Shown in pieces: positions 32,200-44,399 of a stretch of 64,000 nt of DNA. The notes beneath the pieces were generated by a model. The model saw only the letters and a list, made by a program, of their open reading frames with translations, did not search any database and was not told the DNA's origin. Every line of letters starts with the position of its first letter. Within the stretch, counting starts at the first letter, position 1. Source of the stretch: Pinus tabuliformis. Lineage: Eukaryota > Streptophyta > Pinopsida > Pinales > Pinaceae. The position numbers and the translations under genes were made by a program. The stretch covers positions 1,153,179,007-1,153,243,006 of the forward strand of contig CM062807.1 in the NCBI GenBank assembly GCA_031772625.1. The letters run 5' to 3'.

Positions 32200-33000
32200 C
32201 ATAAATTCTATTGAGGAAGAAGAGGAGATAGAGTCCATTTGGTCTCTTGACCCAGATAAAGCTCCTAACCCCGATAGTTTTTCCATTGGTTTATTAAGAT
32301 CCTTTTGGGCCCTAATTAAGAAATATCTATTCCTCAAAAGAAAAAGGGAAATTGGGAGGGAATACAAATTCCTCTTACCTTTCCTTCATCCCAAAAGATT
32401 CAAAACTGGTCTCCTTTTCTCATTTTAGACTTATATCCCTATGCAACTTAGCTTACAACATCTTGACTAAAGTGATTTCCAACAAGTTAAGGAATATTTT
32501 ATCCATAATAATTTTAGAAAATCATGGGGGTTTTATGAAACATAGACAAATCTTGGACAATGTTATTTTAGTCTAAGAGGTTATTCACTCCAGCAAGCAA
32601 ATCAGTGAACCAGGTATGGTTATCAAATTGGACATGGTGAATGCCTTTGATAGATTTTTTTATTCCTTCTTGTTCTCTGTAATGGAAAAGTTGGGGTTCT
32701 GCAAAGAATTTATCAAATGGATAAGAGCATGTGTTCACAATCTCTGGATTGCTCCAATATTAAATGGTTTCCCTTCCAATTTATTTTCAACCTCAAGGGG
32801 ATTGAGGCAAGGTTTCCCCTCTCCCCTTTATTATACATATTAGTTTCTAAAAGTCTCAATAAAAATCTAGAGCTCACTAGGACTGATGGAAGGTTAAGGG
32901 GATTAAGTACACCCATTAACATCAAATATGTAAAACACTCTCAATTCATTAACAACCCACTCATGTTGGGGTGTGCTTCAAAGTGAATTGTAGTAATATT
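32200..33000 (+). pseudogene. LINE reverse transcriptase domain (decayed)
   Basis: Landmarks of the LINE RT appear in several frames: SLDPDKAPNPDSFS, FRLISLCNLAYNILTKVISN, the motif-A piece VIKLDMVNAFDR, and GLRQGFPSPL where GLRQGCPLSPLL is usual. The catalytic (Y/F)ADD position reads HSQFINNPLMLG, so both active-site Asp residues are gone. It copied LINE RNA at the insertion site in the ancestor; this copy is dead. Confidence 0.85.
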
Positions 33001-34647
33001 TAAATGGATATTAGATAAATATTTGGATCTCTTTAGGTGGAATTGTCAACAAAAATAAGAGTCAATTATTCAAATGGAACAACTCTATTTTTTTCCTTGA
33101 TGAGATCTCCAAGGTCCTTGAATTCTCTTTGGAGACTGAGTGGTAGTATTTCAAATATATTGGAATTCTTATATCTTTGGGCGCCTCTAACTTGGACAAG
33201 AAGACTAATATTTTAAACAAATTTAATAAAAGAATCCAATCCTAGGGAGCTTAATTGCTAACCATTGTTGGTCGGGTGATCTTGGTAAAATTTGTCTTAT
33301 CCACCCTTCCTTTATATCTATGTTCTGATTTATTAGCTCCAAAATATGTGATCACACAAATGAATATATTGATTAGAAAAAGAATGAAAATAAATTCCAC
33401 TTGGTTCAATGGAACATTGTTCAACTTCAAAAGGAAAATGGTGTTCTAGCTGTGAAAGATCCTCTTTTCATGAATCTTGCTCTTGGAGAAAAAATCATCT
33501 GGAGGCTTATATCAGATACAAAAGAATCATGGAAATTGGATTTTGTGTGGAAATATTTCAACAAAAGTCACATTTTAAGGGCATATATAGTTAATTGGTT
33601 TTGTCTTGGCTCTAAACTATGGAAGTTATGCAAGGAGGTTTCTACCCTCGTCATTGATCACCTAAGATGGTGTGTTGGGAATGGTACTCATTCAATCTCT
33701 AGAGAGGTCATTTCTCCCTTGGAATGGTCCTCTGGGAATTCGTGAAGAATTTAGATATTTGGATTCTTGGATGAAAGAGAAAGGGTTTTCTAAATTGAAA
33801 GATATATATATATTTGGGACAATCAAGGTCACTGGAGATGTTGGCTTAGGCTTGAGCTTCCTTCTCATATCGAGCTTCAATGGGACAGTTTGATCTGCAT
33901 CTTAAATGACCTAGCTCCTATATTTGTCTCTCTCCAAGATCTTCGTTTAAGCCCACAGAATAAATATTCAATTAAGTTGGGTTATTCTCATTTGGTAAAT
34001 CAGCTTCCTCACCATCCTTCTTGTAGATTATGGTCAAAAATCTAGAGCAAAATGGTATGCCAAAAATAAAAACCTTATGTTGGTCTCTTGTCCACCAGAA
34101 AATACTCACTGTTGAAAACCTAAGAAAAAAAATCATTCATGGCCCATCAAGATTTGTTTTATGTCTCAACTCTAAGGAAAACATTTATCATCTATTTTGG
34201 CTTTGTTCTTTCTCTTTGGAGTCCTGGAAGTTAGCTTTCACTCCATTGTTTCCTATTAACTCCATTCCTGTATTGTGAGCGGATATGTTTGAAAAATGCA
34301 GATCTAATTACCCATGGTGTAGGAAAGCCTCCATTTTTTCCATACGATGTTGGGAAGCCCTCCCTAAATTATTGTGCTAGTCCATTTGGATTGCCAGGAA
34401 TAAAGTTATTTTCAAAAATAAGATCTTGTCTCCTCAGTGGGTCGCCTTTAAAGCAACTTCCATGCTCTTTGAAGCTATTTCTATTACAGGTTTCAATGCC
34501 AAAGAAATCAAGGATCTGGATCAAGAAGAACGTGATTGCATTAAGGTGGGTAAGGATTTCACCCCTCCTATTAAATTCATGCTCTGACCTGTTAGTAATA
34601 GGGTTCCATCTATCAGGCTTAGTCAGTAGAATTTCCTTAAGTGGAGA

Positions 34648-35103
34648 TTGGAAAAATCCCAGTTCTCTCTCTTTTTTGACAAGGCTTCGAGAGGCAATCC
34701 AGGGGAGGCAAGAGTAGGAAGTGTATTATTTAGCACCAACAAAAACATCATATCACAATATGCATGGGAACTTGGCCCAACATCCAAAAACCAAGTTGAG
34801 TGTATCGCATTATGGAAAGGCTTGGAAATAACTATTGAAAAGAAAATTTCAAGCCTATTATTTTTTAGAGACTCAATGCTAGTCATTTGTCAAATGACCA
34901 AGTCCAAGAATGCCATATGCTCTGACTCTTCTCCCTTGAATCATATGGTCCTCATCTCCACCTCTCAGTTTGAAGATTTGGATATCTGCCATATATATAG
35001 GCATTTGAACTCGATTGTTGATGTGTTGGCTAAAAAAGGCTCCACCTTGGGTCAAGATAACCTAGAAATGGGTAACAGACTTAACATTTTCCCAATTCCT
35101 TAG
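34648..35103 (+). pseudogene. LINE RNase H domain
   Basis: The 151-codon frame has SLFFDKASRGNPGEARVG (first Asp kept, Gly after it replaced by Lys), KNQVECIALWKGLE (Glu kept), FFRDSMLVICQM (Asp kept) and YRHLNSIVDVLAKKGS (last Asp kept). This is the RVT_3 type of RNase H found at the end of ORF2 in many plant L1 elements. The domain is open, but its upstream ORF2 is broken. Confidence 0.8.
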
Positions 35104-35724
35104 CGATGATTGGTTTTTTAATATGCAAATAGTATAGATTAGGAGTGATCCTAAGTTTTCCCCACTCGTTAGTCATGTTTCGAGTCCCTAGAAGAAATCA
35201 TTCTTTAATCAATTCAGTCATTAAAGGAAAAAATTATCAAGTTGATACGTGGTCGAATTCCTTCAACAATTATCATTCTTTGACTCATCTCCAAAAGTGG
35301 AAAGACCTTAGGATCATGTGGCCTTTCCTTTTCCAGCCACAGATCCTTAGGAATCCTTCCCTGTGTCATACTTCAATCTAAAAGTGGCATGATATTTCAA
35401 CCATTCAAACATTGGGCGACTTGTCTATTTAATTTTCTCATGGTGGGATTTTTGGTGGATCTTCTCGGTAGTGGAGTCTAGTTTATTTTGCAGAGGAATG
35501 GAATTAATTCAGATGTCCTACGATATCCCTCAAATTTTGATTCTTTATCCTATTGATGCTTTGGCGATGGCTATAGAATTTTTGTTGCAGTTTGGCCCAT
35601 GTTAAGGTTCTAGTTTTATCTATATATTAAATCTCTCACCCCCCCAGTTTATTCAAATTTCTTTAATCCATCTAGGTTAGGGATTAGCATGCTACATCAT
35701 TGGGGTTGGGCCTTTGGATAGAGA

Positions 35725-36079
35725 TGGCAGATTTTCGAGTTCCCTTAAAGGACGCAAATGCTAGCAAGGGCATGGAAACCTCTTGGATGTTGCTCAAGGT
35801 TCTCCTGACATCTATCTAGAAATTGGAGGTTATTATGGAAAGGAAAAGGTGTTCCTTTCAACTCTTTCTCTAGGAAAAATTGTTAAGGATATGGAGAAAT
35901 ATTTGGAAATTATATATGAGGAGGTCCATTCACTTGGTACTCGAGTTTCTATGTTGGAGGTCTCTAGGACTAGAAATGTGCAGCAGGTTTTGGGAGGAGT
36001 TGGTACTAGTGCCACTGTGGAAAGAAAAAGAACCCGTCACTCAAAGGGGACTGATGTTGCTCACCAAAGTTGTTGCTAA
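35725..36079 (+). pseudogene. Small open frame in the LINE 3' region
   Basis: An ATG at 35725 starts MADFRVPLKDANASKG. After one frameshift near 35770 the frame continues for about 98 codons to a stop, with a heptad-like stretch (MEKYLEIIYEEVHSLGTRVS) and a basic tail (ERKRTRHSKG). It sits between RNase H and the poly(A), where ordinary plant L1 elements have only 3' UTR. It could be an extra small gene or chance. Confidence 0.35.
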
Positions 36080-36340
36080 GGTTTGAGGTCTGAGTTGTTG
36101 GGTTGTTCCTGCTGTAGCCCAATTTTCCTATGTTATTATTTAAATTTTTCTATATACTTGGGTCCTTTTGTAGAGTTTATAGTGGTCATGTTTTTAGCTT
36201 AAGAAGGATTTGCAACCCTAGAGATGGTAAGCATTTTGAGAGGACTGATGTTATCAGAAATTTTGTAACTGGAAACTTGTGTAAGGGTTCTAACCCCTAA
36301 TCTAACTTTTATTAATATAAAATCCCTTACTTGATCCTTT

Positions 36341-36349
36341 AAAAAAAAA
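36341..36349 (+). other. LINE poly(A) tail
   Basis: Nine A residues follow the LINE 3' region; they mark its right end. Confidence 0.6.
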
Positions 36350-37688
36350 TATGTTTTTTGCTAAGGAAAAAAAATAGGACATCTGGTCATCAAGGGGGGA
36401 GAAGGTGTAAAGCTTATTGATTATTGTACAGGCATGAATGGATGTATATTTGGGAGTCCAAGGAGTGGATTGGTTAAATAATTCTAATATTAAGGCTAAC
36501 CCAAATGGGAAAATACATGAAGAGGATTCCAAATAAAATACAACAAAATGAAAATGGGTGGTGGGTCTAATTTGTTTACAATTTGATAAAGGTAATCCAC
36601 CTATCCAAGCATCCAAAGAATCAAAGGAATATAACTTGGATGAATAAAACAAATGGTGGATGGGTGGATTGATGGGCAAGGATTCCATATTTTTCAAGAT
36701 ATCTAACGAAAGACTTTATAAAATAAAATAAAATTGGGAGTTTCACACAAATGCAATATTAAATATACTATTAATACTTTTCATGGGAAAATAAGCAAGT
36801 CGAAATTAAAAAAAATATAGGTCCCCATTTATTTTGGAAACAAACGGGGAATTGTTGTATACGTGACAACAAATGGTGATGCATTGGGAACAACCAGCGA
36901 TCACTGATAAAATAATGTTAAACATAATAAACTCTAGTAACAAAAATATTTATGATAACATAATCATCTCATTGTTATCTTGATTTCCCTCCATTAAGAT
37001 GAGATTGTAATTTCTAATTGTTTAATAATGTCTAGGTTCAATGTTTTAAATAAATGAGACTTCTTTTGAAGAGTATATAATATGAGGTTGTGCTCTTCTA
37101 GGGAGATAAATATATATATGTTTGATTGAGGTATTGACCTCCACTTGGCAATTTATTCAATTGCTTCTCTTAATTGGTCCATGAATTGCTCAAATTCCCT
37201 TGTAATAGAAATATCATTTGGATTCCCCTCAATGTCGTACATGCATAGTGTAAGGATATATTTAGGGATTTGCAATTATTTCATTTCCCTTTCCCCAAGT
37301 TTCCTACTGTGCAATATCCTTGTTCAAAAAGGTGGACCTTGATCCTTGCTAATTTCATGGTTAAATGGAGTAGGATAACCTCCTATCTTGATTTATGCCT
37401 CTTTAATACCATGGATAGGGTCCTGTGTTTCTATGATGTGTGTGTTATTACCCTTTTTTATCTATCCTTTGTTCATTTCTTCTTTTCTCTCTAAAATTAA
37501 CTCGAGGATTACGAGTGACTTTTCTAAGAATTTCCTCAACACTTTATTTTTTCCTTTCCTTCTATGCATTAATGACCTTTCTTTCCTTTTTTAAACCCCC
37601 TTTGTATGCTTCATATTTTATGATGTTAAAGTATCAATAGGAGGGTGTTCTTATGTAATGGATTATATTTCTTCATTAGCTTCATTTA
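36350..37688. other. Unassigned AT-rich region with a possible decayed coding piece
   Basis: No clear gene. On the minus strand at about 37150-37400 a coding-like frame with two stops reads GGYPTPFNHEISKDQGPPF and later CMYDIEGNPNDISITREFEQ. The protein is not recognised. The 131-codon minus-strand frame at 36302-36697 overlaps the LINE end and looks accidental. Confidence 0.3.
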
Positions 37689-38228
37689 TGTTGGGTGTGT
37701 TATATTCTTTCCACGACTAGTTGCACGCGCGGGGAATCATAGGGGGGTGATAACACCCCATGTTCGTTACATTGGGTGTAGCAAGGGGGTCATGGGGGGT
37801 GCAACCCCCCTTGTCAAGGGGTTTCAGGGGGGGCGGTAGCCCCCTTGTATGGGGTCTGGGCAGTGCCCCGAGAAAAATATTTTGGGCTCTATATTAGGTG
37901 GACATGCCTACCTATGGTTTTGTGCATGGGTTTTGCACATGGTTTTGGGCATGATGGTTTTCTGCCCGTGGTATTTTGTAGATCTGTTCAAAGGAACTAC
38001 GATTATGTTGTAATCCAGGGTTAGTGGATTATGGTTTATGAATGCTTCAACATGTATATATATGTGTTGTAACATTGAAAGGAACATAATGAAAATCAAT
38101 CTGGTAGTCCTGGATTTGGGATGCAGGGGAAAATCTCTGTGTATTTGTTTTATATTCTCGTTAATTTTTATTTTCTGTTTTTTAAGAATTCGTCTGCAGT
38201 TAAATTATGTACAAGGTTAAAACCTACA
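37689..38228 (+). repeat. 5' LTR of element E
   Basis: It runs from tgttgggtgtgt to aacctaca. Between about 37730 and 37870 it has several G-run/C-run inverted pairs (for example ggggggtgcaacccccc) able to form hairpins. A TATA-like 'atgtatatatatg' lies near 38050. Confidence 0.9.
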
Positions 38229-38230
38229 TT

Positions 38231-38244
38231 TGGTATCAGAGTTG
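38231..38244 (+). other. Primer-binding site of element E
   Basis: TGGTATCAGAGTTG, two bases after the LTR; the first 11 bases match the initiator-Met tRNA site. Confidence 0.9.
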
Positions 38245-38350
38245 TTTTGGCTTCAAGGGAATGACTTTGTTGCTGAGGGGTTTTGCTCAGGCCTATGGTA
38301 GACCCTATTCAGTGGAAGATCTATGAGATTGATTCTTGCATTGAAAGAAG

Positions 38351-39117
38351 ATGGTGAGCAGTGGAAAGATAGAGATCGAGAAATTTAATGGTCATAGTTT
38401 TCAGTTATGGAAACTCAAGATGGAGGATATGCTGGTGGATAAAGATCATTGGATCACGGTATATCTAGGTACTAAACCAATGGAAATGTCAGTTGAAGAC
38501 TGGGTGAAGCTGGACCAGAATGCAAAGAGCGCAATATGGTTGTGTATCTCATAATTATTATTGTTGAATTTATCAGGGGAATCTATGACGAAGGATTTAT
38601 GGGTCAAGTTAGGGACTTTGTACTAATCTAAGTCTCTGGTGAACAAATTATTCCTGCAGAAAAAGTTGTATAACCTGAGGATGAAGGATGGAGACTCAGT
38701 GATAGAGAATTTGAATGCCTTTAATATTGTGGTAAGTCAGTTGTTACATGCTGATATAAAAATTTTAGATGAAAATAAGTGCATCAATTTGTTGTGTTCT
38801 CTACCAGATTCGTGGGATAGTTTGGTTGTTGCTATAGGTAGCAATACAACTACCTTGAATTTTGATGAAATAGTACCATCCTTGTTATCGGAGGAGATGA
38901 GACAAAAAAATATGGAGATCCAGAATGGAGATGCCTTGTCTGTATGAAGACGGTCCCAGAAAAGAAACAAAAATAAATTCTTGAGTGGGAGATCTAAATC
39001 TCCAGGAAAACCTGAAAAGGTTTGTTGGAAATGCAGAAAGGAAGGGCACTACAAAAAGGAATGTAGATCTAAATCTCCCGAGAAAGGAAAGGATCTGATG
39101 ATTCTCCTTCTGCAGAG
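38351..39117 (+). pseudogene. gag: Gag of element E (stop-interrupted)
   Basis: The first 67 codons start MVSSGKIEIEKFNGHSFQLW with WKLKMEDMLVDKDHW, the usual copia Gag N-terminus. Stops follow at WLCIS* and LGTLY*. The next frame (38639-38947) has KLYNLRMKDGDSVIENLNAF and LLCSLPDSWDSLVVAIGS. After another break a zinc knuckle CWKCRKEGHYKKEC lies at 39019-39060. All Gag parts are present, but it is not translatable as one protein. Confidence 0.9.
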
Positions 39118-40635
39118 GTGAAAACAACCTCAGATGAATGTGGGGATGTGTACTTGGATTGTTCTTCAATTACACATGTAGATCATGAAGCATGGTTGAT
39201 TGACTCAGGTGCATCCTTTCACTACACTACCCATAGAGAGTGGTTCTGCGAGTATGAGAAATATGATGGTGGTTATGTCTTCCTAGGGGATGACAGGAAG
39301 GCTAGAAGTGTCGGAAGCGGAAAAGTCAAGATGAAGTTACAAGGTGGAAGGATTAGAACACTTCCGGGTGTTCTGCATATTCCTGCATTGGCCAAAAATT
39401 TGATTTCTGTAAGAAAGATGGATAATGCATGTGTCAAAACAGTGTTCGAGAAAGATACCCACAAGTTGGTTCGGTGAGCACTAATATTGATGCAGGGAGT
39501 TCGGATTGGAACTTTGTACAAGCTTTTGGGTAGTACTGTTATTGATCGGTGCAACAGTTTTGTGATTCCTGAAAGTGGAGCAGAAAATCTAGTGGTCTCT
39601 AGAGAAAAGACCACGTTATGGCATCAAAGGCTTGGACATATTAGAGAGAAGGGCTTTTGAATACTTCATGGTAATGGTATGGTAGAAGGTACATCTAATT
39701 TCTCTCTGGATTTTTATTTTTGTGAACATTGTGTATATGGGAAGCAGAATTGAGTGAGTTTTCCCTCTGGTGCTAAGAGGTTGAAAGGGATATTAGAGCT
39801 TGTGCGCAATCATGTGTTTGAACCTATATCAGTTCCATCACTGGGTAAAAATGTGTATTATGTACTATTTATAAATGAATTCTCAAGGAATACATGAATA
39901 TATTTCCTCGAGAAGAAATATGAAGTCTTTGACAAGTTTAAAGAATTTAAGGCTTTGGTGGAAAAAAAGTCAGAGAAGAAGATAAAGGTGTTGAGGACAA
40001 ATAATGGTGGAGAGTTCTACAAGAAGAAATTTGAAGAGTTATGTAAGAAATGTGGTATAGAACGATAGAAGACTACTCTATACACACCTCAAAAAAATGG
40101 ATTTGCATAAATAATGAACATGACGTTGATGGAAAATACAAGAATCATGCTCAATGGTGTCGGGTTAGGAAAGGAATTATGGGCAGAGACAGTGGAGACA
40201 TCATGTTACCTGGTTAATAGATCACCTTCATCAACATTGGAGGATAATTCTCCACATGAGGTATGGACTGGTAAGAAACCCTCTGTTTCACATATGAGGG
40301 TATTTGGTTGTGATGCATATGTACATGTTCCAAAGGAGAAAAGAACCAACTTGGATAGTAAATCTAAAAGGTGCATCTTTATTGGGTATAAGGATGGTTT
40401 AAAAGGTTATAAGATTTCTAACACAGAAACAAGAAAGGTTGTGTATAGTCAAGATGTGGTGTTTAGAGAGGTGAAAGATGTTATTAAACATGAAGTCATA
40501 CCAAAGGAACTTGACAAGATAGAGTTTGAGTTAAAGGAGGAAGAATCTGACTCTACGGCAAAACAGGAATCAGAAGATGAAGAGCCACAAACTCCAACTA
40601 TGAGAAGATTAGTTCGAGAAAGAAGGAAGCCATAA
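39118..40635 (+). pseudogene. pol: Protease and integrase of element E (decayed)
   Basis: The protease motif is intact (WLIDSGASFHYTTHREWF) in an open frame of 119 codons. The GAG-pre-integrase region follows with LWHQRLGHIREKG and CEHCVYGKQN. The core is broken: the first catalytic Asp region reads VRNHVFEPISVPS and the second reads LRTNNGGEF with Asn for Asp. An open piece from 40114 to 40635 covers the integrase C-terminal part (ELWAETVETSCYLVNRSPSS, VFGCDAYVHVPKEKR, KRCIFIGYKDGLKGY). Several stops lie between these pieces. Confidence 0.85.
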
Positions 40636-42000
40636 AGGTATAGTCCATTTGCTTTCTATTCAAATTTTGCTTTATCTATTACTGATGATGATCACAGAAC
40701 TATCAGGGCGGCAATAGATTCAGAGGATGAAAAAATCTGAAAAGAGGTCATGGTTGGTGAAATGGCATCTTTGGACAAAAATGAGGCTTGAGATCTGGTG
40801 GAGTTGCTGGCTGGAAGGAAACCCATTGGAAGAAAATGGATGTTTAAGAAGAATATTAATTCAGAAGGCAAGATGGAGATATACAAAGCTCAATTGGTAG
40901 AAAAATGTTATTCTCAGGTTCCGAGTATCGATTTGGGTGATATTTTTTCTCCTATTGTCAAGGTAACTTCTATTACATTACTTTTGTTTCTTATTATTTC
41001 TTTTGATTTTGAGGTAGAACAGATGGATGTGAAGACAACATTTCTTCACGTGGATCTGGAAGAACAGATTTACATGAAGCAACTTGAAGGCTTTGCGGTG
41101 AAGGGAAATAAATAACTAGTATGCAGGTTAAAAAATTCTTTGTATGAGTTAAAACAGTCACCAAGGATGTGGTATCCAAAAGTTGATACATTTATATTGG
41201 GACTTGGATTCACCATAAGCAAATCATATCATTGTGCGTATTTTAAATTAATTGGTGACCGTGTTATTTATCTGGTCTTATATGTGGATGATATGTTGTT
41301 GATTGGAAATTCAACATGAAGGATCTTGGTGTTTCAAACTATATTTTGGGCATGGAAATTAAACGAGATCGGGAAAAGAGGAAGCTCTGGTTAAACCAGA
41401 GGAACTATGTTGAGACAATACTACAAAGGTTTAATATACAAGATAACAAACCGGTGAAGGTTCCTATTCTTGTAGGTGTAAAGTTATTTGTTGAACAGTG
41501 TCCTAAGACACAAGAAGAGGAAGAGGACGTGTCCCATGTTCCATACACAAGTGTAGTCGGTAGCTTGATGTATACAATGGTCTGTACTAGACCATACATT
41601 GCACATGCAGTGGGAGTATTGAACAGGTTTATGTCAAAACCAGGGAAGGAGCATTGGACAATAGTGAAGCGATTTTTCAAGTATTTTGGTGGCACTAGTG
41701 ATTATGGTTTGTGCTACCAAGGAAGACCAGGATTGGACATATTTTTGGACATTCATGGCTTTATTGATGCATACTGGGTTGGAGGTATGGATCAGAGAAG
41801 ATCTACAAGTGGGTATGTGTTTAACCTATTTGGAGGTGTAGTCAGTTGGATGAGAAAGCGACAGTCTGTAGTGGCACTTTCAACTACAGATGCAGAATAC
41901 ATGGTAGCCACTCATGCAAGAAAGGAAGAAGTTTGGTTGTAAATATTGTGTTCAAGTATAGGGTGAGTACAATGAGCTATAAAGATAGACTTTGACAGCC
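40636..42000 (+). pseudogene. pol: Reverse transcriptase and RNase H of element E (decayed)
   Basis: RT landmarks are PIGRKWMFKKNINSEGK, VEQMDVKTTFLHVDLEEQIY and LVLYVDDMLLIGN, with the catalytic Asp pair kept. About 20 codons expected between VDDMLLIGN and MKDLGVSNYILGME are deleted near 41316. A 208-codon frame then covers the RT tail and RNase H (FIDAYWVGGMDQRRSTSG, VALSTTDAEYMVATHA). Stops break the frame in at least three places (40738-40792, 41113, 41940). Confidence 0.88.
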
Positions 42001-42273
42001 AAAGTGCAATTTTCTTGGCAAAGAACCTTTCTTATCATTCAAAGACAAAGCACATTGATGTTCAATATCACTTTGTGAGGGATATGGTTGAGGACAAAAA
42101 GGTGTTGTTGGTAAAGGTGGAAACTTTGAAGAATGTTGCAGATGCATTGACGAAGTTTGTGAGCACTGAGAAGTTTTCTTGATGTAGAGAAACAATGGGT
42201 ATTGGAAGGTTGGACCAATCACTAAGCTCTCTTGTGACCCCCTGTATAGAAAATAAAAGAACAAGTGAGAAAA

Positions 42274-42782
42274 TGTTGGGTGTGTGTTATATTCTTTCCA
42301 TGACTAGTCGCACGCGTGGGGGGGTCACAAGGGGGAAATAGATCCTCATATTTGTTGTGTCGGGTGCTGTCGGGTGATTTCAGGGAGGCGATAGCCCCCC
42401 TGTATAGGGTCCGGGGCAGTGCCCCAGGAAATGTTTTTGGACCCTATATTAGGTGGGTGGACCTGCTGATGGTTTTGTGCATTGGTTTTGCACATGGTTT
42501 TAAGCATGATGGTTCTCTACCCATGGTATTTTGTAGATCCGGTCAAGGGAACTATGATTATGTTTGAATACGGGTTAATGGATTGGGATTTGTGCATGCT
42601 TTGGCATGTATGTATATGTATTGTAACATTGAAACGAACATAATGAAAAATCAATTGGGTAGTCCCGGTTTTGGGATTGAGGGGAAAATATTTGTGTTTT
42701 TGTTTTATATTCTCGTCATTATTTTTTTTTTGTTTTTAAGAATTCGTTTGCAGGTAATTTTTGTACAGGGTTAAAACCTACA
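42274..42782 (+). repeat. 3' LTR of element E
   Basis: It runs from tgttgggtgtgt to aaaacctaca. It is shorter than its partner mainly in the G/C-run block. Confidence 0.9.
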
Positions 42783-43134
42783 CATTAGTGGATCAATCGT
42801 CCTCACAAACTAATCCTAAGTGATTTTGTTTTATTTTATTGATAGATCATCAACCAAAAGTAGCTTAATAAGTCTGTGGTGGGATAACACTTCAAATTTT
42901 TCTCCTTATACCTTGATAGCCATTTATTGCAATAAAAATTGTGGAAAATTGAAGGCATCCCTAGGATTTAGATATGAAAAGTATCTCGGATAAAACAATA
43001 ATATAAAATAATGGTATCAAAGTTATAAACTCTAAGAACTGATCTTAAGGTGCCACGTTTGTACAGGATCATCAAGGCTAGTTTCGATCATGATTGTACA
43101 TTACAATTTTTTGTTGTTGATGCAAAGTGTAGTG
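42783..43134. other. Unassigned spacer between elements E and C
   Basis: No gene is visible. 'tggtatcaaag' at 43012-43022 looks like a primer-binding site, but the bases before it do not end in CA and no LTR is recognisable, so I do not assign it. Confidence 0.4.
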
Positions 43135-44127
43135 TGTTGATTTTCCAGTGCTAATATAGACGAGCACAATTTTCTACCATTGATAATTACTTCCAATGAT
43201 ATACATTATTACTTTAGCATATTTTAGAACATAATTAATACACTCATAAAATTCAATAGTAGATACAACAGAAACAGTAAAGATCACAGTAGAAAGACAA
43301 TGTATAGAAGACACTGAAATTTTTCACATGGGAAACCCAAACTTGGGAGAAAAACCAACAACTTTTTCTAGAATAAATTGTTCAATTCAATTAAGTAAAA
43401 TGCGATATTTTAAGTCAAACTTGGTCAAACTAACCATAGAATCCATACAAGTCAAACCTGGCCAATCAAGGATAAATTTGACCTCTTGTAGTTGCCCACA
43501 AATTTTGATCAACCCTGAGTCAAACAGGTTGAATTTCGACCTCTTTCTATTGTTAATAAAATCAATCAAATTGGCCAAAGTTTCAGTCAAACGCTTCCCA
43601 AAATTTGGTGAAACTGCCCAGAAAAAAACTCAGTCAACTGCCTAGAATCTAATCAAACAGTAGAGCCTTAGAAGACTTAATCAAATACCTTAGGAATTTG
43701 GTCAAACAATGCCTCATAAGACTCAGTCAACTGCCTCAAAAATTCGGTCAAACAGTGTCTCGGAAATTTGGTCAAGTACCTTCGAATTTCAATCAAACTA
43801 TGCCTCAAAATTTTGGTTAAACAGTGGCTAGAAAACTCATTTAGACAATGGTCAATGCTAGTCAAACTTCTTTGATCTTCTTCTCTCTCTCCTTCACACG
43901 TGTGAATAGAAAACAGATGATTTGATGTGTGATCTGAATTAACCAAATGAGGGAGACCAAATTGGTATATATAGTGGTCAAATCCAGTGGGTTTTGATCA
44001 AGGGTGACACCCATTCAACTGGTGGGGTTGACCTATCTCTTTGGAGCCTACATGAGCTCAAAATTAATAATTTAATTTCTTTTAAAGGGTTGATTTGAAT
44101 ACCGACCATAGCTACCAAAAAGCAACA
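43135..44127 (-). repeat. 3' LTR of copia remnant C
   Basis: On the minus strand it runs from TGTTGCTTTTTGG to AAAATCAACA, preceded by a purine tract. A TATA-like CACTATATATACC lies at about 43962-43974. Repeated 'ggtcaaac' and 'cagtcaa' phrases fill 43420-43880, making the U3 quasi-repetitive. Confidence 0.7.
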
Positions 44128-44145
44128 CTCCCTCTTAGCTAGGGA
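44128..44145 (-). other. Polypurine tract of remnant C
   Basis: The minus strand reads CTAGCTAAGAGGGAG before TGTTGC. The preceding AATACCTCCCTAG is shared with the gag-only elements at 849-880 and 5679-5705. Confidence 0.7.
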
Positions 44146-44399
44146 GGTATTCAACTGTAAATTTATCATATGTCCTCTTTGTTGAACAATTTATCCATCC
44201 AAATAAAGGATTGAATGAGCCCGCTATGTTAATTTATCCATCCACTTCATGTTATATTCTAGAACCATGTGGAAAACATCCTGCATCAACATCATGCAAA
44301 GGATCTAGTTACCCACTAGTCACATATCCTTTGCAAATTGATCTAGTAAGCCACTAGCCAAATACCTTTTGGTGATATGGTCAGGAACCCCCTAATCAT

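Larger units (their letters stand above)
32133..36350 (+). mobile_element. 5'-truncated LINE (L1-like) with RNase H and poly(A)
   Basis: The segment begins inside a LINE ORF2, just before the RT domain, and contains RT, a long linker, an RNase H and a 3' region ending in nine A residues. The endonuclease and ORF1 are absent, as usual for 5'-truncated insertions. Many frameshifts mark it as old. The copia sequence interrupted at 32132 does not resume after the poly(A), so later deletion or recombination is likely. Its exact 5' edge is approximate. Confidence 0.8.
37689..42782 (+). mobile_element. Full-length decayed Ty1/copia element E
   Basis: Plus-strand element with LTRs of 540 and 509 bp, an initiator-Met primer site, and gag, protease, integrase, RT and RNase H in copia order. 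Stops and small deletions occur throughout, so it is not autonomous. The flanks (attta and catta) are not a convincing target duplication. It is the same family as remnant D at 31058. Confidence 0.9.

Noticed and set aside
36302..36697. 131-codon minus-strand frame
   Set aside because: It crosses the LINE poly(A) and unrelated sequence, so it cannot be an old gene.
43012..43022. tggtatcaaag resembling a primer-binding site
   Set aside because: No LTR end (CA) precedes it and no LTR is recognisable to its left; probably chance or too decayed.
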